DNA of 64,000 bases from Thiobacillus sp. (GTDB lineage: Bacteria; Pseudomonadota; Gammaproteobacteria; Burkholderiales; Thiobacillaceae): NCBI GenBank assembly GCA_011391285.1, contig JAABQU010000244.1:1-64000 (forward strand), in the 5' to 3' direction. Below are positions 44,702-56,045 of this stretch, in pieces (the stretch's first letter is position 1; each line of letters opens with the position of its first letter). The notes under the pieces are model-generated. The model had not been told where the DNA came from and searched no databases. It worked only from the letters and a program-made list of their open reading frames with translations. The translations under genes were made by a program, and so were the position numbers.

Positions 44702-47700
44702 TGCAACAGCAGGGTGTCGAGCCGTTCTGGTTTGTGCACCCAGTAGCCTTGGGCGTAATCCACGCCGAGGTCTTTCAGCCAGGAGTAGGTTGCCTCGCTG
44801 TCGACATATTCGGCAATGACTTTGAGGCCGAGGGCGTGGGCGACATCCACCATGGAGGCCGTGAGCGCCTGATCGGTCTTGTCGCTGAGGATGTTGCGGA
44901 TATAGGTGCCGTCGATTTTCAGATAATCCAGCGGCAGGGTGCGCAGATAGCCATAGGAACTGTAGCCGCTGCCAAAGTCATCCAGCGCCACCCGGCAACC
45001 CAGCTTGCGTAATTTTCGCAGGGATCGCACGGCCACCTCCAGATTGTCGATGGCGGCCGTTTCCGTCACCTCGAGAATGAGTTTTTTCGTCAGGTGGGGA
45101 TAGCGGGAAAGCAGGCCAACCAGCGCGTCCATATGATCGGCCAGGGCCAGCGTGTTGCCGGACAGGTTGACGGACAGGCCGCTCAACTGCTCCATCCCGT
45201 CTGCATTCTGATCCATCCACTCCAGCGCGGATCGAAGCACCCACGCGTCCAGATCCTGGATGCGGCCGCTCTGCTCGGCCATGACGACGAAACTTTGGGT
45301 GGTGTGGCTGGGCGTCAGGTCTTCCTGGACCCCGAGCAGGATTTCATAATGCGAGGGTGCGCCCTCATCGCAGGGCGCAATCTTCTGACAGCGCAGATAC
45401 AGCGAGGAGAATGGCAGGTCCTCCATTGGCGCAACCGCTGGGGGCACGGTTTCCAGACAGGACGAATCGAATCCCGCCTGTAGCCGCATGGCCGCGCAAG
45501 CCTGATTGGCGCGGCGAAGCACGCTTGACGGCGTGGGCGAGGGCTCATCGGCCACCAGCGGCACGACGGCGCCGATCATTTTCCATTCAGGGTGCAGGCC
45601 CTCCATTGTGGCCTTCAGCTGTACAAGCCGGTCCGCCAGTCGGTGTGGGTCCTGCGGGGAAAACACCGCCAGGAACGAGACATCGCTCAACCGGCCGCAG
45701 CGTTCGCCGGGTTCAAGCATCTCCAGCAGGATTTCGCCGGTACGTTTCTGCATGACAGCCAGTTCGTCTCCTGGCAGGCTGGCCAGGCCGGGCCGCATCG
45801 TGGGGACTTCGACCAAGGCGCAGAATACAGGCGGCTCGGTGACGGGATGAACGAGGCGCCGCTCCAGTTCGTCCATCAGGGCCGAGCGCTTCAGGCAACC
45901 GCTGCCGGGATCCTGCCAGGTGTAGGCATGAACGGCATTCAGGCTGGCGGTGAGGCTTGCATTCGCGATGCGATCGAGAAAGGGTTCGTCGAAGCTGTTG
46001 GCCTCATCTATCAGACCCTGGTCGAATTCCTCGATAAATCGTGCAGCCGGTATTTCCAGCACCTGCGTGCCTGACCGGTTGAGCAGGGCCCAGTTGCCCT
46101 TGAAGATTCCGATCACCTCATGGGGAATGGCTTCGGATTCGTGCTTGATGACGCACCAGCCCGTGTTAATCAGTGATGGGGAAGACTCCGGCTCACCGAG
46201 CGTGCTCAGGCAATGCTCTCGCCGGGATTGCCGCTCAGCGAGCAAGCGCTCGTTGATTTTCGCCAGCATGGCGTTGATCTGCAGGAGCGCGGCATCCGTG
46301 TTTTCCTGTCCCAGTAGCCACTGCATGGCCAGGCTCGTCGCATGGTTGAGGGCAGGGTTGAGAAACTGGCCGTGATCATCCGCGCCACGGTGGAGGGCAT
46401 CCAGTGCATTGATCAATGTCCAGGCTGGATGGTCAGGTTGTGCTTGGTAGGTGAGGCCGTTAAGCGTGTATTCCAGCAACAAACCCTGTGCTTGCAGCAT
46501 CAAGACACGTACCTGCGATGTCGGCGAGAGCTTTTCCGGCCCCGGTTCGATGGGAGGAGGCTGCGTCAACTGGGCATACAGGCCATCCAGTTCTGTGCTG
46601 TCAAGGCTGGTCAACCCCCCCAGCGAGGCGCTGAATTTGCCGGCAGACATCCAGTCGGGTTGAAGGTTGAGCGTCTCTTCCCCGGTCGTTTGCGAGGGGA
46701 CGGCCGGCGCAAACCGGCCACGGATCCGATCGCGTGCCAGCAGGGCCGGAATGGGTGTTTGCGAGGAATAAGGCAAGTCGTCAACGGAGCCCACGTGAAC
46801 CTGACGTGTGGCGAGTTCACCGAGACTTTCGGTCAGCTTGAAAACCAGCGCCGTCAAGTCACTGAATTGCGCCTCATGAGCGGTACTGGCGGCTTCGGTT
46901 TCATTTTCGCCTGGGACGGGTTGTTGTGCAGATGCCCGGAGCCATTCCGCGAGATCAGGCGTCTTCACGGGAGGCGCCTGGGTTTCGGGCAGGACATCCC
47001 CAACGATCTCGAGCAGGGCCTGGTACAGCGACATCGCTTCCTTTTGCAGGGCCTTTCCCATCAACTCGTAACACAGGATACGTTCATCCATACCGAGTTG
47101 GAGGGGTGCGATCAGGTCTGCCAGGACGTCCATGACACTTTCCGGCCGATAGGGGTGTCGTGGTGGATCCTGCTTTAGCAACTGGCTGTAACGATGGCTG
47201 AATATTTCAGGCAGCGAGCTGAGCGCGTCGGTGACCCGATGCGCAATGCCGCTGCGACACACCCAATCGTCCACCTGATCCATGTCGACGAGTTGCAGCG
47301 TCTCGCCAGTTGTCCGGTTGCCGGAATAGCTGGCACGCTGCTCCGGATACATGGGATAGGTTTGCGTGAACTGGCGGGTCAGGGTGGGCCGCAGTTGCGT
47401 CAGGCCGAGCTCGAGTTCGGCAAGCGTGGACTGCGCATAGGCGGAAACAGCCAGAGCGTGGCCTCTCTGAATTTCATCCGGCAACATCCGATAAAAGTGC
47501 TCGACCACGGCCTTCATGCCGCCCATGAACCGGGCGTGGCAGGCCTGCTGCTTTTGCAGGATCAACAGGCCGGCTGCCAGAGGGGGCGTATTGTGTCGAT
47601 TGACGGAATGCAGCGCTGCGAGGAGGGCGGCGGGCGCTTCCCGCAGGGAAACCAGCGCGCGGCTACCCTGAACGTGAACAAACAGGCAATGACAGGAAAA

Positions 47701-47898
47701 GTGCTGACCTTGCCAATCAAAATCGAGTTGTGCCGTGCTGCCCACCACCCGTATCTCGGGAACGTTCAACTGAAAGGCAAACGTCAGCCCCTGATCCGAG
47801 AGGGTGGCGATCATCCCAAAAAAGGGCGCTTGCCCGGCTATTTGCAGGACAGCGGGCAACTGGATCGGGCGCGGCGCGTAGGCGTGTTGTTCTGACAC
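44698..47898 (-). CDS. DUF1631 / degenerate GGDEF / EAL-domain protein
   Basis: A 1066-residue cytoplasmic signalling protein. The N-terminal 110 residues look PilZ-like; a DUF1631-like region follows (around 130-330, HPYRPESVMDVLADLIAPLQ). A GGDEF-like domain (about 655-800) has GRLSDVSFLAVF where GGDEF should be, so it cannot make c-di-GMP. The EAL domain (about 810-1060) keeps SVNLSGNTL, LEVTETAAI, ALDDFGSGYSSYGYL, LKIDGTYI, IAEYVDSEA and AQGYWVHKP, but its first motif reads YEILLGV. Phosphodiesterase activity is thus possible but not sure. It stands alone between yidC and mnmE. Confidence 0.8.
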   Translation of the reverse strand: MSEQHAYAPRPIQLPAVLQIAGQAPFFGMIATLSDQGLTFAFQLNVPEIRVVGSTAQLDFDWQGQHFSCHCLFVHVQGSRALVSLREAPAALLAALHSVNRHNTPPLAAGLLILQKQQACHARFMGGMKAVVEHFYRMLPDEIQRGHALAVSAYAQSTLAELELGLTQLRPTLTRQFTQTYPMYPEQRASYSGNRTTGETLQLVDMDQVDDWVCRSGIAHRVTDALSSLPEIFSHRYSQLLKQDPPRHPYRPESVMDVLADLIAPLQLGMDERILCYELMGKALQKEAMSLYQALLEIVGDVLPETQAPPVKTPDLAEWLRASAQQPVPGENETEAASTAHEAQFSDLTALVFKLTESLGELATRQVHVGSVDDLPYSSQTPIPALLARDRIRGRFAPAVPSQTTGEETLNLQPDWMSAGKFSASLGGLTSLDSTELDGLYAQLTQPPPIEPGPEKLSPTSQVRVLMLQAQGLLLEYTLNGLTYQAQPDHPAWTLINALDALHRGADDHGQFLNPALNHATSLAMQWLLGQENTDAALLQINAMLAKINERLLAERQSRREHCLSTLGEPESSPSLINTGWCVIKHESEAIPHEVIGIFKGNWALLNRSGTQVLEIPAARFIEEFDQGLIDEANSFDEPFLDRIANASLTASLNAVHAYTWQDPGSGCLKRSALMDELERRLVHPVTEPPVFCALVEVPTMRPGLASLPGDELAVMQKRTGEILLEMLEPGERCGRLSDVSFLAVFSPQDPHRLADRLVQLKATMEGLHPEWKMIGAVVPLVADEPSPTPSSVLRRANQACAAMRLQAGFDSSCLETVPPAVAPMEDLPFSSLYLRCQKIAPCDEGAPSHYEILLGVQEDLTPSHTTQSFVVMAEQSGRIQDLDAWVLRSALEWMDQNADGMEQLSGLSVNLSGNTLALADHMDALVGLLSRYPHLTKKLILEVTETAAIDNLEVAVRSLRKLRKLGCRVALDDFGSGYSSYGYLRTLPLDYLKIDGTYIRNILSDKTDQALTASMVDVAHALGLKVIAEYVDSEATYSWLKDLGVDYAQGYWVHKPERLDTLLLH

Positions 47899-48048
47899 GG
47901 GAGCAATGATGCTTGTTTGGCCCGGATTATGGGGGGGAGACCGCCTTCCTGGGAAGCATTATCAAATATCGGTTACCCGGGGATTAAGTTTAGCGGCCAC
48001 CACGGGATTCCTGGCATGACGCCGGGGCTGGCAGCGGGCGCGCCGCGC

Positions 48049-48054
48049 TACAAT
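48049..48054 (+). promoter_or_regulatory. Putative -10 element of mnmE
   Basis: TACAAT. If it is used, transcription starts near 48061, past the in-frame ATG at 48057, which supports the mnmE start at 48108. The remaining 209-base gap between the EAL gene and mnmE shows nothing else certain. Confidence 0.4.
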
Positions 48055-48107
48055 GCATGACGATTTCCCTGTCCAGGCTGCATCCGCAGCTTTTCCGCTA
48101 CCTCCTC

Positions 48108-49448
48108 ATGACGCGTGTGACCCCGCTTTCAGCCGATGCCATCGCCGCCATCGCCACTGCGCCGGGACGGGGCGGGGTCGGCGTGGTGCGGATCTCCGGA
48201 GCAGACGTCACCCCGTTTGCGCTTGGCCTGCTTGGGCGCCTGCCGCTGCCGCGGCGAGCGACGTATACCCGCTTCCGTGCGGCAGACGGCACGACGCTGG
48301 ACGAGGGCATCGCGCTGGTGTTTGCCGCGCCGCATTCGTTTACCGGCGAGCAGGTGCTCGAGTTGCAGGGCCACGGCGGGCCGGTGGTGCTGAACCTGAT
48401 CCTGCAGCGCTGCATCGAGCTCGGCGCGCGGCTGGCCGAACCCGGCGAGTTTTCCCGCCGCGCGTTTCTCAACGGCAAGCTCGACCTGGCGCAGGCCGAG
48501 GCGGTGGCCGACCTGATCGATGCGGCGTCGACCGAGGCCGCGCGCTCGGCGGTGCGATCGCTCTCCGGCGCCTTTTCTGCGCGCATTGCCGACCTGGTGG
48601 AGGCCTTGACCCGCCTGCGCATGCTGGTGGAAGCCACGCTCGACTTTCCCGAGGAGGAAATCGATTTTCTGCGCGACGCCGACGCCTTTGGGCGCCTCGA
48701 TGCCATCGACGCCAGCCTTGCTGCGGTGCGGGCGCAGGCGAGGCAGGGCGCGCTGCTGCGCGAGGGCCTGACGGTGGTGCTTGTCGGCCAGCCGAACGTC
48801 GGCAAGTCGAGTCTGATGAACCAGTTGGCCGGGTTCGAGGCGGCGATCGTCACCGAAATCGCCGGCACCACGCGCGACACCGTGCGCGAGGCGATCCAGA
48901 TCCAGGGCGTGCCGCTGCACATCATCGATACTGCGGGCCTGCGCGACACCGACGACCCGGTCGAAAAAATCGGCATCGCGCGCACCTGGGCGGCGGTGGA
49001 AAAGGCCGACGTGGCGCTGTTGCTGGTGGATGCCGCGCATGGCGTGAGCGAACGCGAGGCGGCGATCCTGGCACGTCTGCCGCAGGTTACGAGGTTGACC
49101 CTGCACAACAAGATCGACGTCACCGCTGAACTGCCGCGTGCGGCCGGTGACGAGATCTGGCTGTCCGCCAAGACCGGCGCCGGAATGGAACTGCTGCGTG
49201 ACAAGCTGCTCGAGGCAGTTGGCTGGCAGGCGGCAGGCGAGGGCGCATTCATGGCGCGCGCGCGTCACCTCGATTCCCTGGGCCGCGCCGCTGGCCACCT
49301 TGTCGCTGCCCGGGAGACGGGCACTCAACTCGAACTGTTTGCCGAGGAGCTGCGGCTGGCACAATCCGCCCTGTCCGAGATCACCGGCGAATTCACCGCC
49401 GACGATCTGCTGGGCGAGATCTTCAGCAAATTCTGTATCGGCAAGTGA
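48108..49448 (+). CDS. mnmE: tRNA modification GTPase MnmE (TrmE)
   Basis: With MnmG, forms the enzyme that puts carboxymethylaminomethyl groups on the wobble uridine of some tRNAs. The 446-residue protein begins [20 protein letters not shown]; the N-terminal folate-binding domain is followed by the G domain ([40 protein letters not shown]) inserted in the helical domain, and the catalytic C-terminal FCIGK with its cysteine. ATG 48108 is preferred over 48057 on promoter position and family length. The partner mnmG is at 61.1 kb in this window. Confidence 0.96.
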   Translation: MTRVTPLSADAIAAIATAPGRGGVGVVRISGADVTPFALGLLGRLPLPRRATYTRFRAADGTTLDEGIALVFAAPHSFTGEQVLELQGHGGPVVLNLILQRCIELGARLAEPGEFSRRAFLNGKLDLAQAEAVADLIDAASTEAARSAVRSLSGAFSARIADLVEALTRLRMLVEATLDFPEEEIDFLRDADAFGRLDAIDASLAAVRAQARQGALLREGLTVVLVGQPNVGKSSLMNQLAGFEAAIVTEIAGTTRDTVREAIQIQGVPLHIIDTAGLRDTDDPVEKIGIARTWAAVEKADVALLLVDAAHGVSEREAAILARLPQVTRLTLHNKIDVTAELPRAAGDEIWLSAKTGAGMELLRDKLLEAVGWQAAGEGAFMARARHLDSLGRAAGHLVAARETGTQLELFAEELRLAQSALSEITGEFTADDLLGEIFSKFCIGK

Positions 49449-49458
49449 GCGGACGCCC

Positions 49459-51225
49459 ATGCTGAGCTGGCGCGGCATCGCCGACGAACTCAAGACCCAC
49501 CGCCAGCGCCTGCTGCTGGCCAACATCATCGCGCTGCTGGCGGTGGTGGCCTCGGTGCCGATCCCGCTCTTGCTGCCGCTGATGGTCGACGAAGTGCTGC
49601 TGCACCATCCGGGCAAGATGGTCGCTGCTATCGGCGCGTGGTTTCCGGTCGCCTGGCACGGTCCGGTGCTATTCATCGGCGTGGCATTGCTGCTATCGGT
49701 GGTGCTGCGGCTGGCCGCCATTTTGCTCAACGTATGGCAGGGGCGCAGCTTCTCGCTGCTGGCGAAGGACGTGGTGTATCGCATCCGCGTGCGCATGCTG
49801 AACCGGCTTTCAAAAATGGCCTTGTCGCAGTTCGAGACGGTAGGTGCGGGCCGGGTGACTTCGCATTTCGTCACCGATCTGAATGCCATCGACAGCTTCC
49901 TCGGGGCGTCGGTTTCCGGTTTTGTGGTGTCGGTGCTGACGCTGGTCGGCGTCGCCGGCGTGCTGTTCTGGATGCACTGGCAGCTGGCGCTGTTCATCCT
50001 GCTCCTGAACCCCCTGGTGATCCTGTTTTCCACCCGGCTCGGCAAGCGGGTGAAGGATCTGAAAAAGCATGAGAACCGCGCCTTCGAGGTGTTCCAAGAC
50101 GCGCTTTCCGAAACACTCGATGCGCTGACCCAGATCCGCGCGATGAACCGCGAGAAGCATTACCTGGCGCGGGTGACCGACAAGGCCGCGGACATCCGCC
50201 AGCACGCGGCGGCGTTCGCCTGGAAGTCGGATGCGATGAGCCGGTTTTCCTTCTTCGTCTTCCTTGCGGGCTTCGACGCTTTCCGCGCCGGCGCGATGCT
50301 GATGGTGGTGTTTTCCGACCTCTCCATCGGCGAAATGCTCGCGGTGTTCGGCTACCTGTGGTTCATGATGACGCCGGTGCAGGAACTGGTGAACATGCAG
50401 TACGCCTGGTATGGGGCCAACGCCGCGCTGGGGCGCATCAATGCGCTGCTCGGGCTCGCGGGCGAGCCGCAGCATCCCGCGCTGCGCGACCCCTTTGCCG
50501 GCCAGCCCACCGTGGGCATTGCGCTCGATCACGTGAGCTTTGCCTACGACGAAGGCGAGACCGTGCTGGACGACGTCAGCCTCGCGGTGGCGCCGGGGGA
50601 GAAAGTGGCGCTGGTGGGTGCTTCCGGCGGCGGCAAGTCGACCCTGGTGCAGGCGCTGCTGGGTCTGTATCCGGTCAAGGCCGGGCAGATTGTCTATGGC
50701 GGCGTGCCGGTGACCGAGATCGGCTGGGAGGCCGTGCGCGAGCACGTCGGCGTGGTGCTGCAGCATCCGGTGCTGTTCAACGACAGCGTCCGCGCGAATT
50801 TGACGCTGGGGCGCGAGGCCGACGACGCCACGCTGTGGCAGGCGCTGGAGATCGCCCAGTTGAAGGACACCATCGTAGAACTGCCGCACGGCCTCGACAC
50901 CGCGGTGGGGCGCCAGGGCGTGCGCATGTCGGGCGGCCAGCGCCAACGGCTGGCCATTGCGCGCATGATCGTCGCGCAACCCAGCATCGTCATCCTCGAC
51001 GAGGCCACCTCGGCGCTCGACAGCGACACCGAGCGGCGCCTGCACCAGGCGCTGGGCACCTTTCTCGCCGGCCGCACCACGCTCATCATCGCCCACCGTT
51101 TGTCCGCCGTGCGACAGGCCGACCGCATCCTGGTGTTCGAGAACGGTCGCGTGGTGGAGCAGGGCGGGCACGACGAACTCATCGGTCGCGGCGGGCTGTA
51201 TCACAAGCTCTACCACGCCTCGTAA
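49459..51225 (+). CDS. ABC transporter, fused permease and ATPase (MsbA-like exporter)
   Basis: A 588-residue half-transporter: N-terminal six-helix type 1 exporter domain (LLLANIIALLAVVASVPIPL and later helices to about residue 320), then a nucleotide-binding domain with Walker A VGASGGGKSTLVQALL, signature SGGQRQRLAIARM, Walker B IVILDEATSALD and the switch histidine in IIAHRLSAVRQADRI. It begins ten bases after the mnmE stop. Substrate cannot be read from sequence; lipid, peptide or drug export are all possible for this family. Confidence 0.9.
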   Translation: MLSWRGIADELKTHRQRLLLANIIALLAVVASVPIPLLLPLMVDEVLLHHPGKMVAAIGAWFPVAWHGPVLFIGVALLLSVVLRLAAILLNVWQGRSFSLLAKDVVYRIRVRMLNRLSKMALSQFETVGAGRVTSHFVTDLNAIDSFLGASVSGFVVSVLTLVGVAGVLFWMHWQLALFILLLNPLVILFSTRLGKRVKDLKKHENRAFEVFQDALSETLDALTQIRAMNREKHYLARVTDKAADIRQHAAAFAWKSDAMSRFSFFVFLAGFDAFRAGAMLMVVFSDLSIGEMLAVFGYLWFMMTPVQELVNMQYAWYGANAALGRINALLGLAGEPQHPALRDPFAGQPTVGIALDHVSFAYDEGETVLDDVSLAVAPGEKVALVGASGGGKSTLVQALLGLYPVKAGQIVYGGVPVTEIGWEAVREHVGVVLQHPVLFNDSVRANLTLGREADDATLWQALEIAQLKDTIVELPHGLDTAVGRQGVRMSGGQRQRLAIARMIVAQPSIVILDEATSALDSDTERRLHQALGTFLAGRTTLIIAHRLSAVRQADRILVFENGRVVEQGGHDELIGRGGLYHKLYHAS

Positions 51226-51539
51226 AAAAACTGGGGAAAATCAGCGTTCTCTGATAGACTGCCGTCCAGTTGTGCATACAGCAGTGGGCAGGTCAGGTTA
51301 TTACCGCCGTGCCTCGGGACTGTTCTCACAGCCCCATCGTCTTCGACCTCTCTTTTGTACCGCCGGTTGTTCTCAATCGGCAGTGACAAGTCTTGTGGTT
51401 GGCGCCGATGTGATCGACGCGACCCGTTGGGCGTTTTTCAAACGCCGCTTACTTCCGGTTCGTATTTTATGACCTGTCTGGTTCTGAACCGGGCGCAGGT
51501 TTGTTTTGCGCGTTTGAGCGCACTGAATAAAGGTTTGCC
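51226..51539 (+). promoter_or_regulatory. Structured 314-base leader of the DEAD-box helicase gene
   Basis: No gene is seen here. A possible promoter lies near the ABC-transporter stop. Two clear inverted repeats are present: GGCGTTT-TTC-AAACGCC (51430-51446) and CCGGTTC (51455-51461) with GAACCGG (51486-51492). AATAAAGG before the ATG (51526-51533) contains the ribosome-binding site. The long leader suggests RNA-level control such as cold-shock regulation or autoregulation by the helicase; that is inference. Confidence 0.5.
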
Positions 51540-53207
<1,668 letters not shown>

Positions 53208-53232
53208 TCGCTTTTAGGATCAGCGGCAACAG

Positions 53233-53266
53233 AAAGGGGGGTTTCACGTGAAACCCCCCTTTTTTT
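53233..53266. terminator. Bidirectional terminator built on a parS-like palindrome
   Basis: A perfect 30-base palindrome: AAAGGGGGGTTTCAC and its exact complement, followed by a run of seven T (53260-53266); the left side is A-rich. It lies between the convergent helicase and lipoprotein genes and should stop transcription from the helicase side. Confidence 0.85.
53240..53255. promoter_or_regulatory. parS-like site 1
   Basis: GGTTTCACGTGAAACC, 14 of 16 positions of the ParB-binding consensus TGTTNCACGTGAAACA. It forms the centre of the terminator palindrome. Confidence 0.65.
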
Positions 53267-53277
53267 ATGCGCGCGCC

Positions 53278-53835
53278 TTAGCGGAAGCGGACGCTTGCCA
53301 CCATCGCTTCGAAATCTGCCAGTCCGCGCTGGAAGTAGACGATGGCGGGGGCTTCGTACTGGATCGACAGCCGGCCTTTGGCATCGACCAGGGCGACCAT
53401 GACGCGATCGATCGGCAGGCCGCGTTCGTTCTTGAAGCGTACGTGCACCCGCACGGCAGGCTTGCCGCCGAGCAGAACGGGGGCATTGGAGATGACCTCG
53501 AGGTTGGCGGTGGATTCGGCGCTTTTCCATTCGGCGATGGCGAGTTCGGCGATTTCGTGCGGCAGCATGTCGGCGCGCGTTTCGCGTTTGGTGAGCGGAA
53601 GCTTCTTGTCATGCGGCTGCCGGTTGACGACGATGTAATCGAGCGCGGGGCCGTCGCGGGTCACAAAGTAGCCGTTGGCGTCGGTGGTCCGCCTGACCCA
53701 GCCAAGCGGCAGTTCCAGCGTGTAGTCGTCGCGCTTGGTCTCAAGCCGGCTGGTCTGGTCGACACGCTCCCAGGTGGCACAGGCAGCAAGGCTGGCGATC
53801 AACAGGCCGACGACGAGGCTGCGGAATAAGGCCAT
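53278..53835 (-). CDS. Putative lipoprotein of unknown function
   Basis: A 185-residue protein beginning MALFRSLVVGLLIASLAACA, a signal peptide with lipobox (LAAC), so it should be attached to a membrane by a lipidated cysteine. The mature part (YTLELPLGWVRRTTDANGYF, DYIVVNRQPHDKKLPLTKRE, AIVYFQRGLADFEAMVASVR) looks like a small alpha/beta domain; I do not recognise a named family. An upstream ATG at 53874 is possible. The gene is the last of a minus-strand group with PAS-GGDEF and M48 protease genes. Confidence 0.75.
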   Translation of the reverse strand: MALFRSLVVGLLIASLAACATWERVDQTSRLETKRDDYTLELPLGWVRRTTDANGYFVTRDGPALDYIVVNRQPHDKKLPLTKRETRADMLPHEIAELAIAEWKSAESTANLEVISNAPVLLGGKPAVRVHVRFKNERGLPIDRVMVALVDAKGRLSIQYEAPAIVYFQRGLADFEAMVASVRFR

Positions 53836-53873
53836 GCGGTTTGCCTTGGGTTGGGTGGAACAAGCGGAGCGCA

Positions 53874-54848
53874 TCAGGACACCTCGCCTTGCAGGCTGTT
53901 GAAATGGCAAACCCGGTTGCGGCCCTGTTTCTTGGCTGCATAGAGGGCCCGGTCTGCCTGGTCGATCATCTCTTCCAGGATATGGGAGACTTCGCGCTTG
54001 TGCGATTCGGGCGTGAAGGCGGCAATGCCGATGCTTGCGGTAATCGTGCACTGCGTGCGGGTGATGTCGGCGATCGCCGTGCGCAGGCGTTCGGCGGCCA
54101 CCAGGCTTTCCGTCTCGTCGACGCCCTGAATGGCCATGACAAATTCCTCGCCGCCATGGCGCGCCACGATGTCATTCTCCCGCGCAGTGGCCATGAGCGT
54201 ATCGGCGACCACCTTCAGCACGTGGTCGCCTTCGAGGTGGCCATAGCGGTCGTTCACCCGCTTGAAATGATCGAGGTCGATCATGAAAAAGGCGGTACTT
54301 TCCTTTCTGCGATGGGCAGACTTCAGCATCTGCGAAGCCAGTTCGTGAAATGCGCGCCGGTTGAGCAGGCCGGTCAGGCTGTCCCGGTTGGCCTGCTCCC
54401 TCAGGTCGGAATGCAGCTTCTGCAGCTCTTTGGTCTGCTGTCTGAGCCGGTCTTCCGCCGCCCTGCGTTCGGTAATGTCGCGCACCACACAGAGGGTGAC
54501 GCGCTGGCTATCGAGGGCCATCGGACTCAGCATGATGTCGACCGGAAGCTCGCGGCCGCTCTTTTGCAGGGCAAAAAGTTCGACCGCACGCCCCATCTGC
54601 CGGCTAGAGGTCTCGCTCTCGAACCTGGCACGATGGCCCGCATGGCGGGCGGCGAAGCGGTGCGGCACCAGCATTTCGATGGGTTGGCCGATCAGTTCGC
54701 CGCGGTCGTAGCCGAACAGGGCTTCTGCCTGGGCGTTCACAAGGGTGATGCATCCTGATTGATCGACCACGAGCAGTGCGTCCGGCGTGGTTTCAAATAT
54801 CCGTTGGTAGATGGTTTTCATGTTTGTTTTTGTCATCCGGGTGGCCAT
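53874..54848 (-). CDS. PAS-GGDEF diguanylate cyclase
   Basis: Probable c-di-GMP synthase. Up to 324 residues; in-frame ATGs at 54848, 54836 and 54821 are all possible since no clear ribosome-binding site is seen. The PAS domain (IFETTPDALLVVDQSGCITL, residues about 15-130) is followed by a short coiled coil (RRAAEDRLRQQTKELQKLHS) and the GGDEF domain (DSLTGLLNRRAFHELASQML, FFMIDLDHFKRVNDRYGHLE, VARHGGEEFVMAIQG). The active-site GGEEF is intact; no RxxD inhibitory site is seen five residues before it. No transmembrane segments, so cytoplasmic. Confidence 0.92.
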   Translation of the reverse strand: MATRMTKTNMKTIYQRIFETTPDALLVVDQSGCITLVNAQAEALFGYDRGELIGQPIEMLVPHRFAARHAGHRARFESETSSRQMGRAVELFALQKSGRELPVDIMLSPMALDSQRVTLCVVRDITERRAAEDRLRQQTKELQKLHSDLREQANRDSLTGLLNRRAFHELASQMLKSAHRRKESTAFFMIDLDHFKRVNDRYGHLEGDHVLKVVADTLMATARENDIVARHGGEEFVMAIQGVDETESLVAAERLRTAIADITRTQCTITASIGIAAFTPESHKREVSHILEEMIDQADRALYAAKKQGRNRVCHFNSLQGEVS

Positions 54849-54884
54849 GCCCCGGGCGTTCCGCTGTCGCCAGGGACACGCATC

Positions 54885-56045
54885 CTATGGCGGCGTGCCC
54901 GAATCATTATCCACCGGTTTTTGCGATTCCATGAGGGCGAGGTAGTACTCGATATAGCCACGGTCCGCCGCGGCGGGGGCGAGCTCGAGATAGTGCCGCA
55001 ACAGCGGCGCGGCATGCGCCCTGTCGCCGCGCTTGAAATACAGCATGCCGAGTGCCCGATGGGCGGGCGCGAATAGCGGCACCGCCTCGATCACGCTGTT
55101 GAATTCGCGTTCGGCCGCTTCGTCGTCCCCCGGTTCGCTGCGCAGCCGATAGGCCTCACCCAGGTAATACCCGGCTTCGGGTGGATATGCCTGCCGCTGT
55201 TCGGGGTTGGACAGGATCAGAATGACCTGCCGGTAACGATAGGCGGCCAGATCCGCCTCCAACGAGGCCAGACGCAGCGCGGCGGTGGCCTCGAAAAAGC
55301 GCTCGCGTCCGACCTCGCCGTTGTCGGCGTCCTTCACCAGTTCGCTGTAGCTGTCGATGCGCTCCTGCAGCTTGGGGTGGCTGGCAAAGAAGAAAGGCTC
55401 CTTGATGTCGGCGGCCTTGATCTCGGCCTGCAGGTGCTCGAAGGTGCGGATGGATTCGCGTGCCGAATAGCCGGCAGAGACCAGGCGCTGGTAGCCGATG
55501 ACGTCGGCTTCGCGTTCGTGCTCGCGGGAATAGCCGAACATGGACGACAGCGCGACGATATCGCCCACCAGGGGCACGCCCAGCATGGCGACCACCAGCG
55601 CAAAGGCGGCGGCGCTGCGCACCCGCTCGGCCTGCTGCATGGAATGGCGGTGGGTGAAGTGGGCGCCTTCGTGCGCCAGCACGGTGGCGAGCTGGGCCTC
55701 GTTCTCGAAGCGGGCGACCAACCCGGCGTTGACGTAGATGCTGCCATTCGGCAAGGCAAAGGCATTGATGTGCTGGGCGCTGAGCAGGCGCACCTTGAGG
55801 CGACCGCCAAATTCGGGGTAGAGCCGGTCCATGATGCCCTGCAGATAGGCTGTCAGCGCCGTGTCCGTGTTGACCTTGCCCGCCCGCACCAGCGCACGGT
55901 CGAATTCGTCGGCTTCCTGCCACAGGCTTTTCTCGCCCGGTGCCAGTTCGCGAATGTCTTCAACGCTCGCCCACGGGGGCGCCCCCAGGGCCTGCGCCGG
56001 CGCGGCCAGCGCCAGGCCGAGCGACGCGATCAGCAGCCGTTTCAT
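54885..56045 (-). CDS. Periplasmic M48 zinc metalloprotease with TPR tail (BepA-like)
   Basis: A 386-residue exported protease. A signal peptide (LLIASLGLALAAPAQA) precedes the M48 domain with zinc motif LAHEGAHFTHRHS (HExxH, about residue 124) and the third ligand in REHEREADVIGYQ. Helices after residue 260 carry TPR-like repeats (FNSVIEAVPLFAPAHRALGM, YFKRGDRAHAAPLLRHYLEL). The layout is that of BepA, which looks after outer-membrane assembly in E. coli, but shorter. Start ATG 56045 overlaps the stop of the upstream secreted protein gene by four bases. Confidence 0.88.
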   Translation of the reverse strand: MKRLLIASLGLALAAPAQALGAPPWASVEDIRELAPGEKSLWQEADEFDRALVRAGKVNTDTALTAYLQGIMDRLYPEFGGRLKVRLLSAQHINAFALPNGSIYVNAGLVARFENEAQLATVLAHEGAHFTHRHSMQQAERVRSAAAFALVVAMLGVPLVGDIVALSSMFGYSREHEREADVIGYQRLVSAGYSARESIRTFEHLQAEIKAADIKEPFFFASHPKLQERIDSYSELVKDADNGEVGRERFFEATAALRLASLEADLAAYRYRQVILILSNPEQRQAYPPEAGYYLGEAYRLRSEPGDDEAAEREFNSVIEAVPLFAPAHRALGMLYFKRGDRAHAAPLLRHYLELAPAAADRGYIEYYLALMESQKPVDNDSGTPP

